A stretch of 15,898 nucleotides of DNA from Epulopiscium sp. Nele67-Bin004. Its GTDB lineage: Bacteria > Bacillota_A > Clostridia > Lachnospirales > Cellulosilyticaceae. Of the stretch, positions 1-6,980 are shown piece after piece (the stretch's first letter is position 1; the number at the start of each line of letters is the position of its first letter). Where the stretch lies: assembly GCA_002007315.1 (NCBI GenBank), contig LNZQ01000031.1:1-15898 (forward strand). The letters run 5' to 3'. The position numbers were made by a program, and so were the translations under genes. Below the pieces are notes generated by a model. That model worked only from the letters and a program-made list of their open reading frames with translations, ran no database searches and was not told the origin of the DNA.

Positions 1-1
1 G

Positions 2-385
2 AAAATTCGTAGCATATATAAGAAATTAGCTGATATAAGAAACAATTATATTCATCAAACAACTACACGTATTGTGAGAACCAAACCATCAAAAATTGTA
101 GTTGAACATTTAAACATAAAAGGTATGCTAACAAATCGTCATTTATCTAAAGCTATTATAGAGCAGAAATTATATGAAGTTGTTAGGCAACTAAAATATA
201 AGTGCGAAATGTATTTTATAAATTTTGTAGTCGCAGATAGATGGTTTCCATCATCAAAATTATGTAGTAAATGTGGTAATAAAAAAGTAGATTTAAAGCT
301 AACAGATAGAATTTATAAATGTGAATGTTGTGGATTAGTGATAGACCGTGACTTAAACGCAAGTATAAATTTATCTAACTATTAG
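2..385 (+). CDS. tnpB: TnpB (IS200/IS605-type RNA-guided nuclease), C-terminal part
   Basis: The reading frame is open from the window edge, so this is the C-terminal ~127 residues of a gene that starts outside; a GTG at 74 lies inside it and is not the start. Seen: a VVEHLNIKGML block holding the RuvC-II glutamate, the DRWFPSSK block, a four-cysteine zinc finger (CSKC, then CECC), and the closing DRDLNASINL block holding the last RuvC aspartate. This order is diagnostic of TnpB, the transposon-encoded nuclease that uses an omega RNA made from the 3' end of its own element to cut DNA next to a target-adjacent motif. Both visible catalytic acids and all four cysteines are intact and no frame break is seen, so this part looks functional. 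Whether the N-terminus or a tnpA partner exists cannot be seen. The stop is followed directly by the element's structured right end. Confidence 0.93.
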   Translation, partial: KIRSIYKKLADIRNNYIHQTTTRIVRTKPSKIVVEHLNIKGMLTNRHLSKAIIEQKLYEVVRQLKYKCEMYFINFVVADRWFPSSKLCSKCGNKKVDLKLTDRIYKCECCGLVIDRDLNASINLSNY

Positions 386-516
386 TACCTATCGATACTG
401 GGGAAGTTAAGCCTGTGGAGAGTTACATCAAATGTTATTAGGGGGATAGTGCCGAGGACAGATTCTATGAAGCAGGAAGATGCAAGACGAAAAACCTAAT
501 AGGTATAAGTCGCATC
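386..516 (+). ncRNA. Probable omega-RNA scaffold / right end of the IS200/IS605 element
   Basis: Directly after the tnpB stop comes GGGGAAGTTAAGCCTGTGGAG and then GAAGCAGGAAG, the run typical of the region 3' of tnpB in Bacillota elements. It ends in a strong hairpin: GATGC (479-483) and GAC (486-488) pair with GTC-GCATC (509-516), and an inner ACCTA/TAGGT stem lies at 494-504. TnpB omega RNAs overlap the 3' end of tnpB and run to the element end, with the guide taken from flanking DNA just beyond, so a guide would begin near 517-525. The exact element boundary is inferred; no left end is visible to compare. Confidence 0.55.
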
Positions 517-628
517 ACAGTAGAAATATATAGATTATGTTAGATTTATATATATTTTTCGTATCGGCTAAGAAATAGAATTGTACATGATTATGAGGGG
601 ATAAATTTAAAATTAGTGTGGGAAGTTA

Positions 629-874
629 TTACAGTGAACTTAGGGGATTTAAGAAAGAATTTAATAGAAATTTTAGAGGATAAATTATAGCGATAAGAGG
701 AAAACGCATACTTGCAAGATTGTACAGGTGGAGTATGTGGAGAGGGAGGACTGAGTATGTACCTCCTTCCAATCTCGATTTGAATTTGAATGAGATTAAT
801 ACCAACCGAGGGACTCGCACCCCTATATTGTTATGTTTAGCTAATCTGCACTCTAAAGTATACTTTTTTATCAT
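629..874 (-). CDS. Possible small minus-strand ORF with a perfect ribosome site (doubtful)
   Basis: On the minus strand AGGAGGT (complement of 882-888) sits 7 bases before an ATG at 874, opening an 81-codon frame that begins MIKKYTLECRLAKHNN. The start signal is as good as those of the real genes here. The second half of the frame is simply the antisense of the 59-bp gene relic, so the current ORF is probably chimeric: perhaps the true 5' end of a lost gene joined to unrelated sequence. I recognise no family. The frame contains no recognisable domain and should be treated as a fragment unless homologues of its first ~40 residues exist. Confidence 0.25.
   Translation of the reverse strand: MIKKYTLECRLAKHNNIGVRVPRLVLISFKFKSRLEGGTYSVLPLHILHLYNLASMRFPLIAIIYPLKFLLNSFLNPLSSL
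679..754 (+). pseudogene. 3' relic of a second AAA-ATPase-like/PD-(D/E)XK gene
   Basis: Bases 679-737 match 2474-2532, the last codons of the intact gene downstream, at 58 of 59 positions (C at 715 versus T at 2510). In frame it reads INYSDKRKTHTCKIVQVEY and then runs past the normal end to a TGA at 752-754. The same frame is closed by TAG at 674-676 just upstream, so only about 20 codons survive. Near identity implies a recent duplication, or recombination between close paralogues, with the rest deleted. The IS right end lies ~160 bp upstream. Confidence 0.8.
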
Positions 875-918
875 GGTGTTCACCTCCTGTCAATTAGAGG
901 AACTGTCGAACTCTGCAA

Positions 919-948
919 TTGAAATCATAACTTTTAACATGATATAAT
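919..948 (+). promoter_or_regulatory. Promoter of the AAA-ATPase-like gene
   Basis: TTGAAA (919-924), an 18-base spacer and TATAAT (943-948) fit a sigma-A promoter. The ribosome site AAGGAG (956-961) and the ATG at 969 follow closely, leaving a leader of only about 15 bases. Confidence 0.7.
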
Positions 949-968
949 AGACTTGAAGGAGTGATACA

Positions 969-2540
969 ATGTTTTTAAACACCAAAGCAAGTTATAACAA
1001 TTTTTTGGAACTATACCAAAGCAAGACTTATGTTGATAAATCAATGATAATAGAGTTATTAAATGAAAGGATATCCACTATCAGAAAATTTGTTTGTATA
1101 ACTCGTCCACGCAGATTTGGCAAGTCGCAAATAACGTTTTTGTTAGAAAGCTATTATAGTAAAGCGTTTGACACAAAAGGGATATTTGACAACCTAAAAG
1201 TGAGCAATACACCTAGCTATAGGCAACACTTGAACAAATACAACGTGGTAAAAATTGATTTTTCGCAAGTAGGGCAGTATGCCACATACGAGGAGTATAT
1301 CAACAAAATAAAAAGTAACCTAAATTTTGATATAGACACACATTACTCGCAGGTAGATTTAACTAGATACGACCAAGTGCAAGATAAGTTTGAGGCTATT
1401 CAAGAAGAAACAGGCGATAAATTTATTTTTATATTTGATGAGTGGGACTTTATTTTTAATCGAGGGTTATATATAAATGAACATCAAGAATTTTTGGAGT
1501 TTTTACGCCAGTTGCTAAAAGACAGGTCATACGTTGCATTATGCTATATGACAGGCATACTGCCAATAAAACAACATTCCACAGGGTCGGCACTAAATAT
1601 GTTTAGCGAATATACATTTTTAAAAGATACGGTGTTGGACAAATTTTGTGGATTTACCGAAGAAGAAGTACAACAACTTTGTGAGCAAAACAATGGTATA
1701 TCGTATGAGGAGCTATCATATTGGTATAACGGATATATAACAGCTTCAGGTGCAAGAATTTTTAACCCTAGAAGTGTGGTTGAGGCTCTTTCAAATAATA
1801 ACTGCCAAAGTTATTGGACAAATACAGGTGCTTTCAATGAAGTTTTATCATACTTGAAGTTAGATGCATTTGGCGTGAGAGATGATGTTATAAAAATGAT
1901 AAATGGTGAACATGTGCCTATTAAAATTTTGCAAGAGTTTAGAGCAGGTTCAGCTATACCAAGAACTAAAGAGGAAATATATTCAGCTATGATAACTTGG
2001 GGTTTTTTGTCCTATTATAATGAAGAAGTTTGTATACCAAACAATGAGTTGATGCTTGAATTTGTTATAGCACTTAGAGATGAAAGCTTTGGGGAAGTGT
2101 CTGGACTGCTAAAAAATTCTGATGAAATGCTTCGTGCAACGCTTGCAAAAGACAACAAAAAAGTTGCACAAATAGTACACGACATTCATAACAGTGAAAT
2201 TCCTGTTTTAAAATATACAGATGAAAACAGTACGTCGTGTGTGTTGACGCTTGCTTATTTGTCGGCTAGAGATAGATACCGAATTGAGAGGGAAGAAAAA
2301 AGCGGTAAAGGGTTTGTTGACTTCGTGTTTCACCCACGAAACAGCAGAGATTTACCAATTGTCGTTGAACTTAAAAGGAACAGCACACTAAAAACTGCTT
2401 TAAACCAAGTTATGGAGCGGGAATATGTTGAAAAGTTTATGAAACTGTATAAAAAAGATGTGCTTGTTGTGGTGATAAATTATAGCGATAAGAGGAAAAC
2501 GCATACTTGTAAGATTGTACAGGTGGAGTATGAGGAATAG
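969..2540 (+). CDS. AAA-ATPase-like protein with C-terminal PD-(D/E)XK nuclease domain (DUF1703 type)
   Basis: 523 residues, usual length for this family. The N-terminal ATPase-like domain (~1-270) has the family's modified Walker A, RPRRFGKSQ at 46-54, a Walker B-like FIFIFDEWD at ~153-160, a YMTGILPIK sensor-like strand (~193-201), and the conserved WYNGY block (~252-256). The C-terminal nuclease-like domain (~430-523) shows D451 (VDFVF) and E467-L-K469 (VVELKRN), the PD-(D/E)XK pattern. All key residues are kept. The family (AAA-ATPase_like plus PDDEXK_9) is abundant, often multicopy, in anaerobe genomes and its role is unknown; a link to mobile elements or defence is only suspected. Here the gene is alone, with its own promoter, beside an IS element and a relic of another copy. 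AAGGAG ends 7 bases before ATG 969, fixing the start. Confidence 0.9.
   Translation: MFLNTKASYNNFLELYQSKTYVDKSMIIELLNERISTIRKFVCITRPRRFGKSQITFLLESYYSKAFDTKGIFDNLKVSNTPSYRQHLNKYNVVKIDFSQVGQYATYEEYINKIKSNLNFDIDTHYSQVDLTRYDQVQDKFEAIQEETGDKFIFIFDEWDFIFNRGLYINEHQEFLEFLRQLLKDRSYVALCYMTGILPIKQHSTGSALNMFSEYTFLKDTVLDKFCGFTEEEVQQLCEQNNGISYEELSYWYNGYITASGARIFNPRSVVEALSNNNCQSYWTNTGAFNEVLSYLKLDAFGVRDDVIKMINGEHVPIKILQEFRAGSAIPRTKEEIYSAMITWGFLSYYNEEVCIPNNELMLEFVIALRDESFGEVSGLLKNSDEMLRATLAKDNKKVAQIVHDIHNSEIPVLKYTDENSTSCVLTLAYLSARDRYRIEREEKSGKGFVDFVFHPRNSRDLPIVVELKRNSTLKTALNQVMEREYVEKFMKLYKKDVLVVVINYSDKRKTHTCKIVQVEYEE
2474..2532 (+). repeat. 59-bp direct repeat, copy 2 (copy 1 at 679-737)
   Basis: The 3' end of the ATPase-like gene, shared with 679-737 at 58 of 59 positions. 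Outside these limits the two sites diverge abruptly, so this is a recombination or deletion relic and not a dispersed functional repeat. Confidence 0.85.
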
Positions 2541-2562
2541 GGTACGCCTAAATTGGCGTACC
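2541..2562. terminator. Perfect 8-bp hairpin between convergent genes (no T-run)
   Basis: GGTACGCC (2541-2548), loop TAAATT, GGCGTACC (2555-2562): a perfect GC-rich stem directly after the stop of the ATPase-like gene and just beyond the 3' end of the convergent glnS unit. It lacks a T-run on either strand, so it is not a standard intrinsic terminator. It could block or stabilise both convergent transcripts. Confidence 0.45.
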
Positions 2563-2576
2563 ACAAAACTTACATA

Positions 2577-2893
2577 CTAATCAAAATATTTTTCATAACC
2601 ATGAAATGCTTTCCAAAAATCTACTATAAGTTGTGTATTTGAATTTATTATATACCCTCACTATTTCGTAAAAGTATAGCTTCCTTATTATCCAGCGTAA
2701 ATCTTGTATAATAATCTACTTCAGATTGATTAAATCCCTCAACTAGTATAACATTGCCGTCTAAGTTTATATCAACTCTGTTAAAGCCCTTATATACAGG
2801 TTGTTCATAAGTTACGATTATACCATCGTTTGTATCGATATAAGTTACCTCGGTATTTTCTCTAAAACACATAGTCATATAATGTTTTCGCAT
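2577..2893 (-). pseudogene. Small unknown protein gene downstream of glnS, apparently frameshifted
   Basis: As it stands the ORF (2893 to 2648) encodes 81 residues, MRKHYMTMCF... to ...LLRNSEGI. Its start follows the glnS stop by 16 bases with GGAGAGGG before the ATG, so it is in the glnS transcript. Right after its stop, in another frame, comes a protein-like tail ending IVDFWKAFHGYEKYFD with a stop at 2577-2579. The switch lies at a TATATA tract (2649-2654): one TA fewer would join both parts into a 104-residue protein. I infer a two-base slip (or sequencing error). The protein looks soluble, rich in beta-type residues, with no signal peptide, and matches no family I know. Confidence 0.55.
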
Positions 2894-2909
2894 AATCAGA
2901 CCCTCTCCA

Positions 2910-4568
2910 CTATATCTTAAACGAACTTTTTAGTGACACAACCCTATTAAACACTAACTTCTCATCAGTCGTATACTTTGTATCTATCGAGAAAAATCCA
3001 TGTCTAACAAACTGAAACTTATCAAGTGGTTTTGCACTTTTTATAGCAACATTTTCAATAAATCCTTGCACAATCTCAAGCGAGTTTGGATTTATTTGTT
3101 CAAGGAAATGTTTGCCCTCATTTTCAGGTGCATCATCTAAAATCAGTGGTTCAAACAACCTAAACTCAGCAGGCACTGCATCTTGAACACTCACCCAATG
3201 TATAGTTGCCTTAACTTTTCGCCCTGTAAAGCCAGACCCGCTTTTTGTTTCTGGGTCATACGTACAATGGATTTCAACAACGTTACCATCAGCATCTTTT
3301 ATAACGTCTGTACACTTCACGAAATACGCCCCTTTAAGTCTAACCTCGTTCCCAGGGAACAATCTAAAGTATTTTTTTGCAGGCACTTCCATAAAGTCCT
3401 CTTGCTCTATATAAATTTCACGTGAAAAAGGCACAAGTCTAACACCAGCATCAGGATTTTTTGCGTTGTTTTCAACTTCAACGTATTCAACTTCGCCAAC
3501 TGGATAGTTTGTTATAACAACTTTAAGTGGCTTTAACACAGCCATAGCAAGCGGAGCTTTTGGCAACAAGTCTTCACGCACGAAATAATCAAGCATTTGG
3601 CTATCAACTACCGAGTCGGCTTTTGACACACCGATTTCACGACAGAAGTTGCGAACAGCCTCAGGCGTGTATCCACGGCGACGCATACCAGCGATAGTTG
3701 GCATACGAGGGTCGTCCCACCCATCAACAACTTTTTCGTCAACAAGTTGCTTTAACAGACGCTTGCTCATAACTGTATTTGTCAAGTTAAGTCTTGCAAA
3801 CTCAATTTGACGTGGAGTTGCAGGAGGTTCTGTTTCGGCTACTATCCAGTCATACAGTGGTCTATGGTTTTCAAACTCAAGCGAACACAAAGAATGAGTT
3901 ATTCCCTCAACTGCGTCACCAAGTGGGTGGGCAAAGTCATACATAGGGTATATGCACCATTTGTCGCCTGTGTTGTGGTGAGTTGTGTGTGATATACGAT
4001 ATATTATAGGGTCACGCATATTTAAGTTTGGCGATGACATATCAATTTTTGCACGCAAAACTTTTGCCCCATCAGCAAATTCACCGTTTTTCATACGCTC
4101 AAACAAATCCAAGTTTTCTTGCACCGAACGCTCACGATATGGGCTAGGTTTACCTGCCTCGTTTAGTGTGCCACGATATTCTTTCATTTCCTCAGGAGTA
4201 AGCTCGCAAACATATGCAAGACCTTTTTTAATTAAAACTACAGCTTTTTCATACATAAAGTCAAATGAATCTGATGCATAAAATAGTTTGTCCCACTTAA
4301 AACCTAACCAATTAATATCTTCTTTAATAGAATCAACGTATTCAACATCTTCTTTAATAGGGTTTGTATCATCAAATCTTAGATTAACTTGTCCGTCAAA
4401 CTCATCTGCAAGTCCAAAGTTTAGACATATGCTTTTTGCGTGTCCAACGTGCAAATAACCGTTTGGTTCTGGTGGAAATCTAGTGATAATTTTGTCATGT
4501 TTGCCACTTTCTAAGTCGCCCGAAATTATCGTCTTAATAAAATTTGATGTATTATTTTCTGTTGACAT
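2910..4568 (-). CDS. glnS: Glutaminyl-tRNA synthetase
   Basis: 552 residues, close to the E. coli enzyme (~554). It charges tRNA-Gln with glutamine in the cytoplasm using ATP. Class Ic signatures are clear: [16 protein letters not shown] at 31-46 contains the HIGH-type motif (HVGH 40-43), and VMSKR at 266-270 is the KMSKS-type loop. The LRFDDTNP (~63-70), [17 protein letters not shown] (~211-227) and DWDDP-like ([17 protein letters not shown]) blocks are typical of GlnRS and separate it from GltX. The C-terminal ~200 residues form the two-beta-barrel anticodon-binding region. ATG 4568 is preceded by GAGG about 8 bases away. No T-box is seen in the short leader. Many Bacillota lack GlnRS and use GatCAB instead, so its presence is mildly informative. 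The small unknown gene follows in the same transcript. Confidence 0.97.
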   Translation of the reverse strand: MSTENNTSNFIKTIISGDLESGKHDKIITRFPPEPNGYLHVGHAKSICLNFGLADEFDGQVNLRFDDTNPIKEDVEYVDSIKEDINWLGFKWDKLFYASDSFDFMYEKAVVLIKKGLAYVCELTPEEMKEYRGTLNEAGKPSPYRERSVQENLDLFERMKNGEFADGAKVLRAKIDMSSPNLNMRDPIIYRISHTTHHNTGDKWCIYPMYDFAHPLGDAVEGITHSLCSLEFENHRPLYDWIVAETEPPATPRQIEFARLNLTNTVMSKRLLKQLVDEKVVDGWDDPRMPTIAGMRRRGYTPEAVRNFCREIGVSKADSVVDSQMLDYFVREDLLPKAPLAMAVLKPLKVVITNYPVGEVEYVEVENNAKNPDAGVRLVPFSREIYIEQEDFMEVPAKKYFRLFPGNEVRLKGAYFVKCTDVIKDADGNVVEIHCTYDPETKSGSGFTGRKVKATIHWVSVQDAVPAEFRLFEPLILDDAPENEGKHFLEQINPNSLEIVQGFIENVAIKSAKPLDKFQFVRHGFFSIDTKYTTDEKLVFNRVVSLKSSFKI

Positions 4569-4602
4569 AAAATAAACCTCGTTTCTTTATTTATATATAA
4601 AG

Positions 4603-4633
4603 AGTATACACCATTTCAAGGATTTTGCTACAA
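4603..4633 (-). promoter_or_regulatory. Weak candidate promoter of glnS
   Basis: On the minus strand TTGTAG (complement of 4628-4633) and TATACT (complement of 4603-4608) are separated by 19 bases, longer than ideal. The implied leader is about 30 bases. Tentative. Confidence 0.35.
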
Positions 4634-4732
4634 AAATTTTATTTTTTTTGGTGTATAAGATTAGGTGTGTTGATTTATACTACGGTTATAAAGCGTAAGC
4701 TTTGATTTAAACGGAAAGGGGAACTATCGAAC

Positions 4733-4852
4733 ATGGCTAAAAACAAAGACAATCAAGCAAAGAAAAAAACTAAGTCTAAAGGACAAGCACCAGCTAGTAT
4801 AGCTGACATGGAAGTTGCTGAAGAAATTACTGCAAGCAAAAAGAAAAGATAG
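4733..4852 (+). CDS. 39-residue lysine-rich small protein of unknown role
   Basis: ATG at 4733 to TAG at 4850-4852 encodes 39 residues: MAKNKDNQAKKKTKSKG..., then a mixed acidic segment (ADMEVAEEIT, ~25-34), then a basic SKKKR end. Upstream AAAGGGGA (4715-4722) is a usable ribosome site, although about 11 bases from the ATG. A strong terminator lies 10 bases after the stop, so this looks like a genuine single-gene unit between glnS and glmS. The basic-acidic-basic layout loosely recalls small spore or nucleic-acid-binding proteins such as the YfhD type, but I do not claim that family. No membrane segment or signal peptide. Confidence 0.65.
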   Translation: MAKNKDNQAKKKTKSKGQAPASIADMEVAEEITASKKKR

Positions 4853-4862
4853 TTGACACAAA

Positions 4863-4914
4863 AAAGCATAACGTAAAAGATGGATTTCTTTTATGTTATG
4901 CTTTCCGTTTTTTT
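4863..4914. terminator. Bidirectional intrinsic terminator (small-protein gene and glmS)
   Basis: An 18-bp stem (4863-4880 with 4887-4904, one G-T wobble at 4873/4894) with a 6-base loop. A T7 run (4908-4914) follows for plus-strand transcripts, and a run of six T on the complementary side (complement of the A-run near 4860-4865) follows for the minus-strand glmS transcript, whose stop codon overlaps the plus-side T-run. Confidence 0.9.
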
Positions 4915-6703
4915 ATTCTACTGTTACTGATTTTGCAAGGTTACGAGGTTTGTCGATATCCAGTCCACGCCCAAGTGCAGCGTAATATGCAAGAAGTTGC
5001 GTTGGCACAATTGTAACAAGTGGTGCTAAAATTGGTGACACATCATCTATTACAATTTGGTCAGTTGCCGAACTTAATGATTGCAACGAAATAACGATTG
5101 TATTTGCCCCACGAGATTTAACTTCTTTGATGTTTGAGCGAGTGTTTAAGTTGATGCTCTCTTGAGAAATAACTGCGATTACAGGAGTTCCTTCCTCTAT
5201 AAGTGCGATTGTACCATGTTTTAATTCGCCCGCTGCAAACCCTTCAGTTTGGATATATGAAATTTCTTTTAGTTTTAATGCTGCTTCAATTGCCACATAG
5301 TAGTCAATGTGTCTACCGATATAAAAACAATTACGTTTTGTTATATATTGGTCTGCAAGCTCTTTATACATAAGTTTATTGTCTGTTATAGACTCAATAA
5401 TATTTGCAACAAGTGCAAGCTCTTTTTTCAAGTTTGCCGCGTCCATTTTTGCATGGTTTGCAGCAAGAATAGCCATAACTGCTATTTGTGAAGTATACGC
5501 TTTTGTTGATGCAACGGCAATTTCAACACCCGCATGTAAAAGAAGTGTATAATCCGCCTCACGAGAAAGAGTTGACCCTTTAACGTTTGTTATTGTTAGT
5601 GATTTGTAGCCAAGTTTTTTGATTTTAACTAACACGGCACGGCTATCTGCTGTTTCTCCAGATTGAGAAAGGAAAATAAACAACGGATTTTTGCTAATAA
5701 TTGGCGTGTTGTATACAAATTCTGATGCAATATGCACTTCAGCAGGGATACCACTAATTTCTTCAAACAATTGTTTTCCAACGAACCCAGCGTTCATGCT
5801 TGTTCCGGCTGCAACGATGTATATACGGTCAGTATTTGCAAGTGTTTCTTCAATATCAGCATCGATATTAAACTCGTTACCATCAAAATATTCTGCAACG
5901 ATACGACGAATTGCATAAGGTTGCTCATCTATTTCTTTTAACATATAGAAAGGATAAATTCCTTTTTCAGTATCTGATGCATCAAGCGTTTCTGTGTATG
6001 GGTCACGTGCAATTTTGTGCCCCAAAATAGAATAAATCGATACATCATCTGCTGTAAGTACAATAAATTCTTCATCATGTAGCTCGATGAATTGATTTGT
6101 ATATTTAATGATTGACATAGCGTCAGAGCCTATCATATTAAAATTATCGCCAAGTCCTACAAGTAGTGGTGACTTGTTTTTTGCTGCATATAAAGTGTTT
6201 GGGTTTGTTGCGTCAATTATACCAAGTGCGTATGAGCCGTGAAGTAGACCCATAACATGACGAATTGCAATGTCAACTTCTTCTCCTTCAGCAACAAACT
6301 TTTCTATAAGAGCAACGAGAACTTCAGTATCTGTATCAGATACAAAGTCGTATCCATCTAAATATTTATGACGTAGCTCAACTTCATTTTCAATTACACC
6401 GTTGTGAACAAGCGTAAATCTGCCTGTTGAACATTGGTGAGGGTGAGAATTTATTTTGCTTGGCACGCCGTGGGTTGCCCAACGAGTATGCCCTACGCCG
6501 AGAGTAGACGGAATAGATTGGTCAACTAACGTGCGTAAATTTGCAACACGACCTTCATCTTTAAAAACATTAACTCCATCGTTATAAATAGCAATACCTG
6601 CTGAATCATAGCCACGATATTCCAATTTTTCCAAGCCAGACAACAAAATCTCTTTTACGTCTAGCCCGTCAGCAAGACCAATATAACCTACTATTCCACA
6701 CAT
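4913..6703 (-). CDS. glmS: Glutamine--fructose-6-phosphate aminotransferase (isomerizing)
   Basis: Makes glucosamine-6-phosphate from fructose-6-phosphate and glutamine, the first step toward peptidoglycan amino sugars. I place the start at ATG 6703, giving 596 residues: GGAGGT (complement of 6711-6716) sits 7 bases upstream and the product begins M-C-G-I-V, exposing catalytic Cys2 after Met removal. An ATG at 6718 would put five extra residues before that cysteine and overlaps the ribosome site. The class-II glutaminase domain (~1-240) shows RWATHG at 74-79 and the LVHNGVIEN block. Two SIS domains follow, with AGTSMNAG (299-306), SQSGET (346-351), STKAYTSQ (399-406) and the TEGFAAGELKHG block (~486-497). 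The C-terminal tail is typical, ending GLDIDKPRNLAKSVTVE. All key residues are kept. The gene is divergent from the mannitol operon, whose product pathway yields its substrate. Confidence 0.97.
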   Translation of the reverse strand: MCGIVGYIGLADGLDVKEILLSGLEKLEYRGYDSAGIAIYNDGVNVFKDEGRVANLRTLVDQSIPSTLGVGHTRWATHGVPSKINSHPHQCSTGRFTLVHNGVIENEVELRHKYLDGYDFVSDTDTEVLVALIEKFVAEGEEVDIAIRHVMGLLHGSYALGIIDATNPNTLYAAKNKSPLLVGLGDNFNMIGSDAMSIIKYTNQFIELHDEEFIVLTADDVSIYSILGHKIARDPYTETLDASDTEKGIYPFYMLKEIDEQPYAIRRIVAEYFDGNEFNIDADIEETLANTDRIYIVAAGTSMNAGFVGKQLFEEISGIPAEVHIASEFVYNTPIISKNPLFIFLSQSGETADSRAVLVKIKKLGYKSLTITNVKGSTLSREADYTLLLHAGVEIAVASTKAYTSQIAVMAILAANHAKMDAANLKKELALVANIIESITDNKLMYKELADQYITKRNCFYIGRHIDYYVAIEAALKLKEISYIQTEGFAAGELKHGTIALIEEGTPVIAVISQESINLNTRSNIKEVKSRGANTIVISLQSLSSATDQIVIDDVSPILAPLVTIVPTQLLAYYAALGRGLDIDKPRNLAKSVTVE

Positions 6704-6737
6704 ATGTTTTACCTCCAATATTTTATATATTTTCTAT

Positions 6738-6765
6738 ATTATAGCATATGATGTTAATGTTGTAA
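6738..6765 (-). promoter_or_regulatory. glmS promoter with a very short leader
   Basis: On the minus strand TTACAA (complement of 6760-6765), 16-base spacer, TATAAT (complement of 6738-6743). Transcription would start near 6730, leaving a leader of roughly 25-30 bases that is mostly ribosome site. There is no room for the glmS ribozyme often found in Bacillota. Confidence 0.7.
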
Positions 6766-6852
6766 CGTGTCTGTCCAAGGAAAGAAATTCCAAAATCAGT
6801 TAATAATACTAAAGACCAACAAATGTTTATATACTTTTTACAAAAATATGCC

Positions 6853-6867
6853 TTGCCAATTGGGCAA
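6853..6867. promoter_or_regulatory. Palindrome, candidate MtlR operator
   Basis: TTGCC-AATTG-GGCAA is a perfect 5-bp inverted repeat about 63 bp upstream of the mtlR -35 box. An activator site at this distance would be reasonable for MtlR. A weaker inverted repeat (TGTC ... GACA) lies at 6890-6910, closer to the promoter. Assignment to MtlR is inference from position only. Confidence 0.4.
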
Positions 6868-6929
6868 AAATCTATCATAATATACTAAATGTCACTATAT
6901 GATGTGGACAAAAAGACTATAAGATTGTG

Positions 6930-6958
6930 TTGAAGTCATAACAATATAGGACTATAAT
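6930..6958 (+). promoter_or_regulatory. Promoter of the mtlR-mtlA-mtlD-HPr operon
   Basis: TTGAAG (6930-6935), 17-base spacer, TATAAT (6953-6958). The ribosome site AAGGAGG (6966-6972) and mtlR ATG follow. No other convincing promoter was seen before 12475, so the four genes probably share it. No CcpA cre-like site was recognised nearby. Confidence 0.75.
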
Positions 6959-6980
6959 ATTAAATAAGGAGGCTCTCTAA

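Larger units (their letters stand above)
517..918. other. Gene-poor AT-rich stretch between the IS end and the next gene
   Basis: No convincing complete gene. It holds a 59-bp relic of an AAA/PD-(D/E)XK gene (679-737) and a minus-strand ATG at 874 with a perfect ribosome site (see separate entries). Short open frames at 597-680 give protein-like peptides of fewer than 30 residues in two frames, neither recognised. The stretch reads as scar tissue left by IS activity and recombination. Confidence 0.6.

Noticed and set aside
597..680. Protein-like short peptides in two overlapping frames upstream of the 59-bp relic
   Set aside because: Fewer than 30 residues, no ribosome site and no recognised motif; the two frames compete, so neither is supported.
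801..850. tRNA-like T-arm on the minus strand (GGGGTGCGAGTCCC)
   Set aside because: The loop has TGC instead of TTC, the T-stem pairs poorly, and no matching acceptor or D and anticodon arms are found.
4569..4640. T-box riboswitch upstream of glnS
   Set aside because: The leader is only about 30 bases if the candidate promoter is right, and no T-box sequence or terminator hairpin is seen.
6781..6960. CcpA cre site for catabolite repression of the mannitol operon
   Set aside because: No stretch fits the TGWAANCGNTNWCA pattern well enough.
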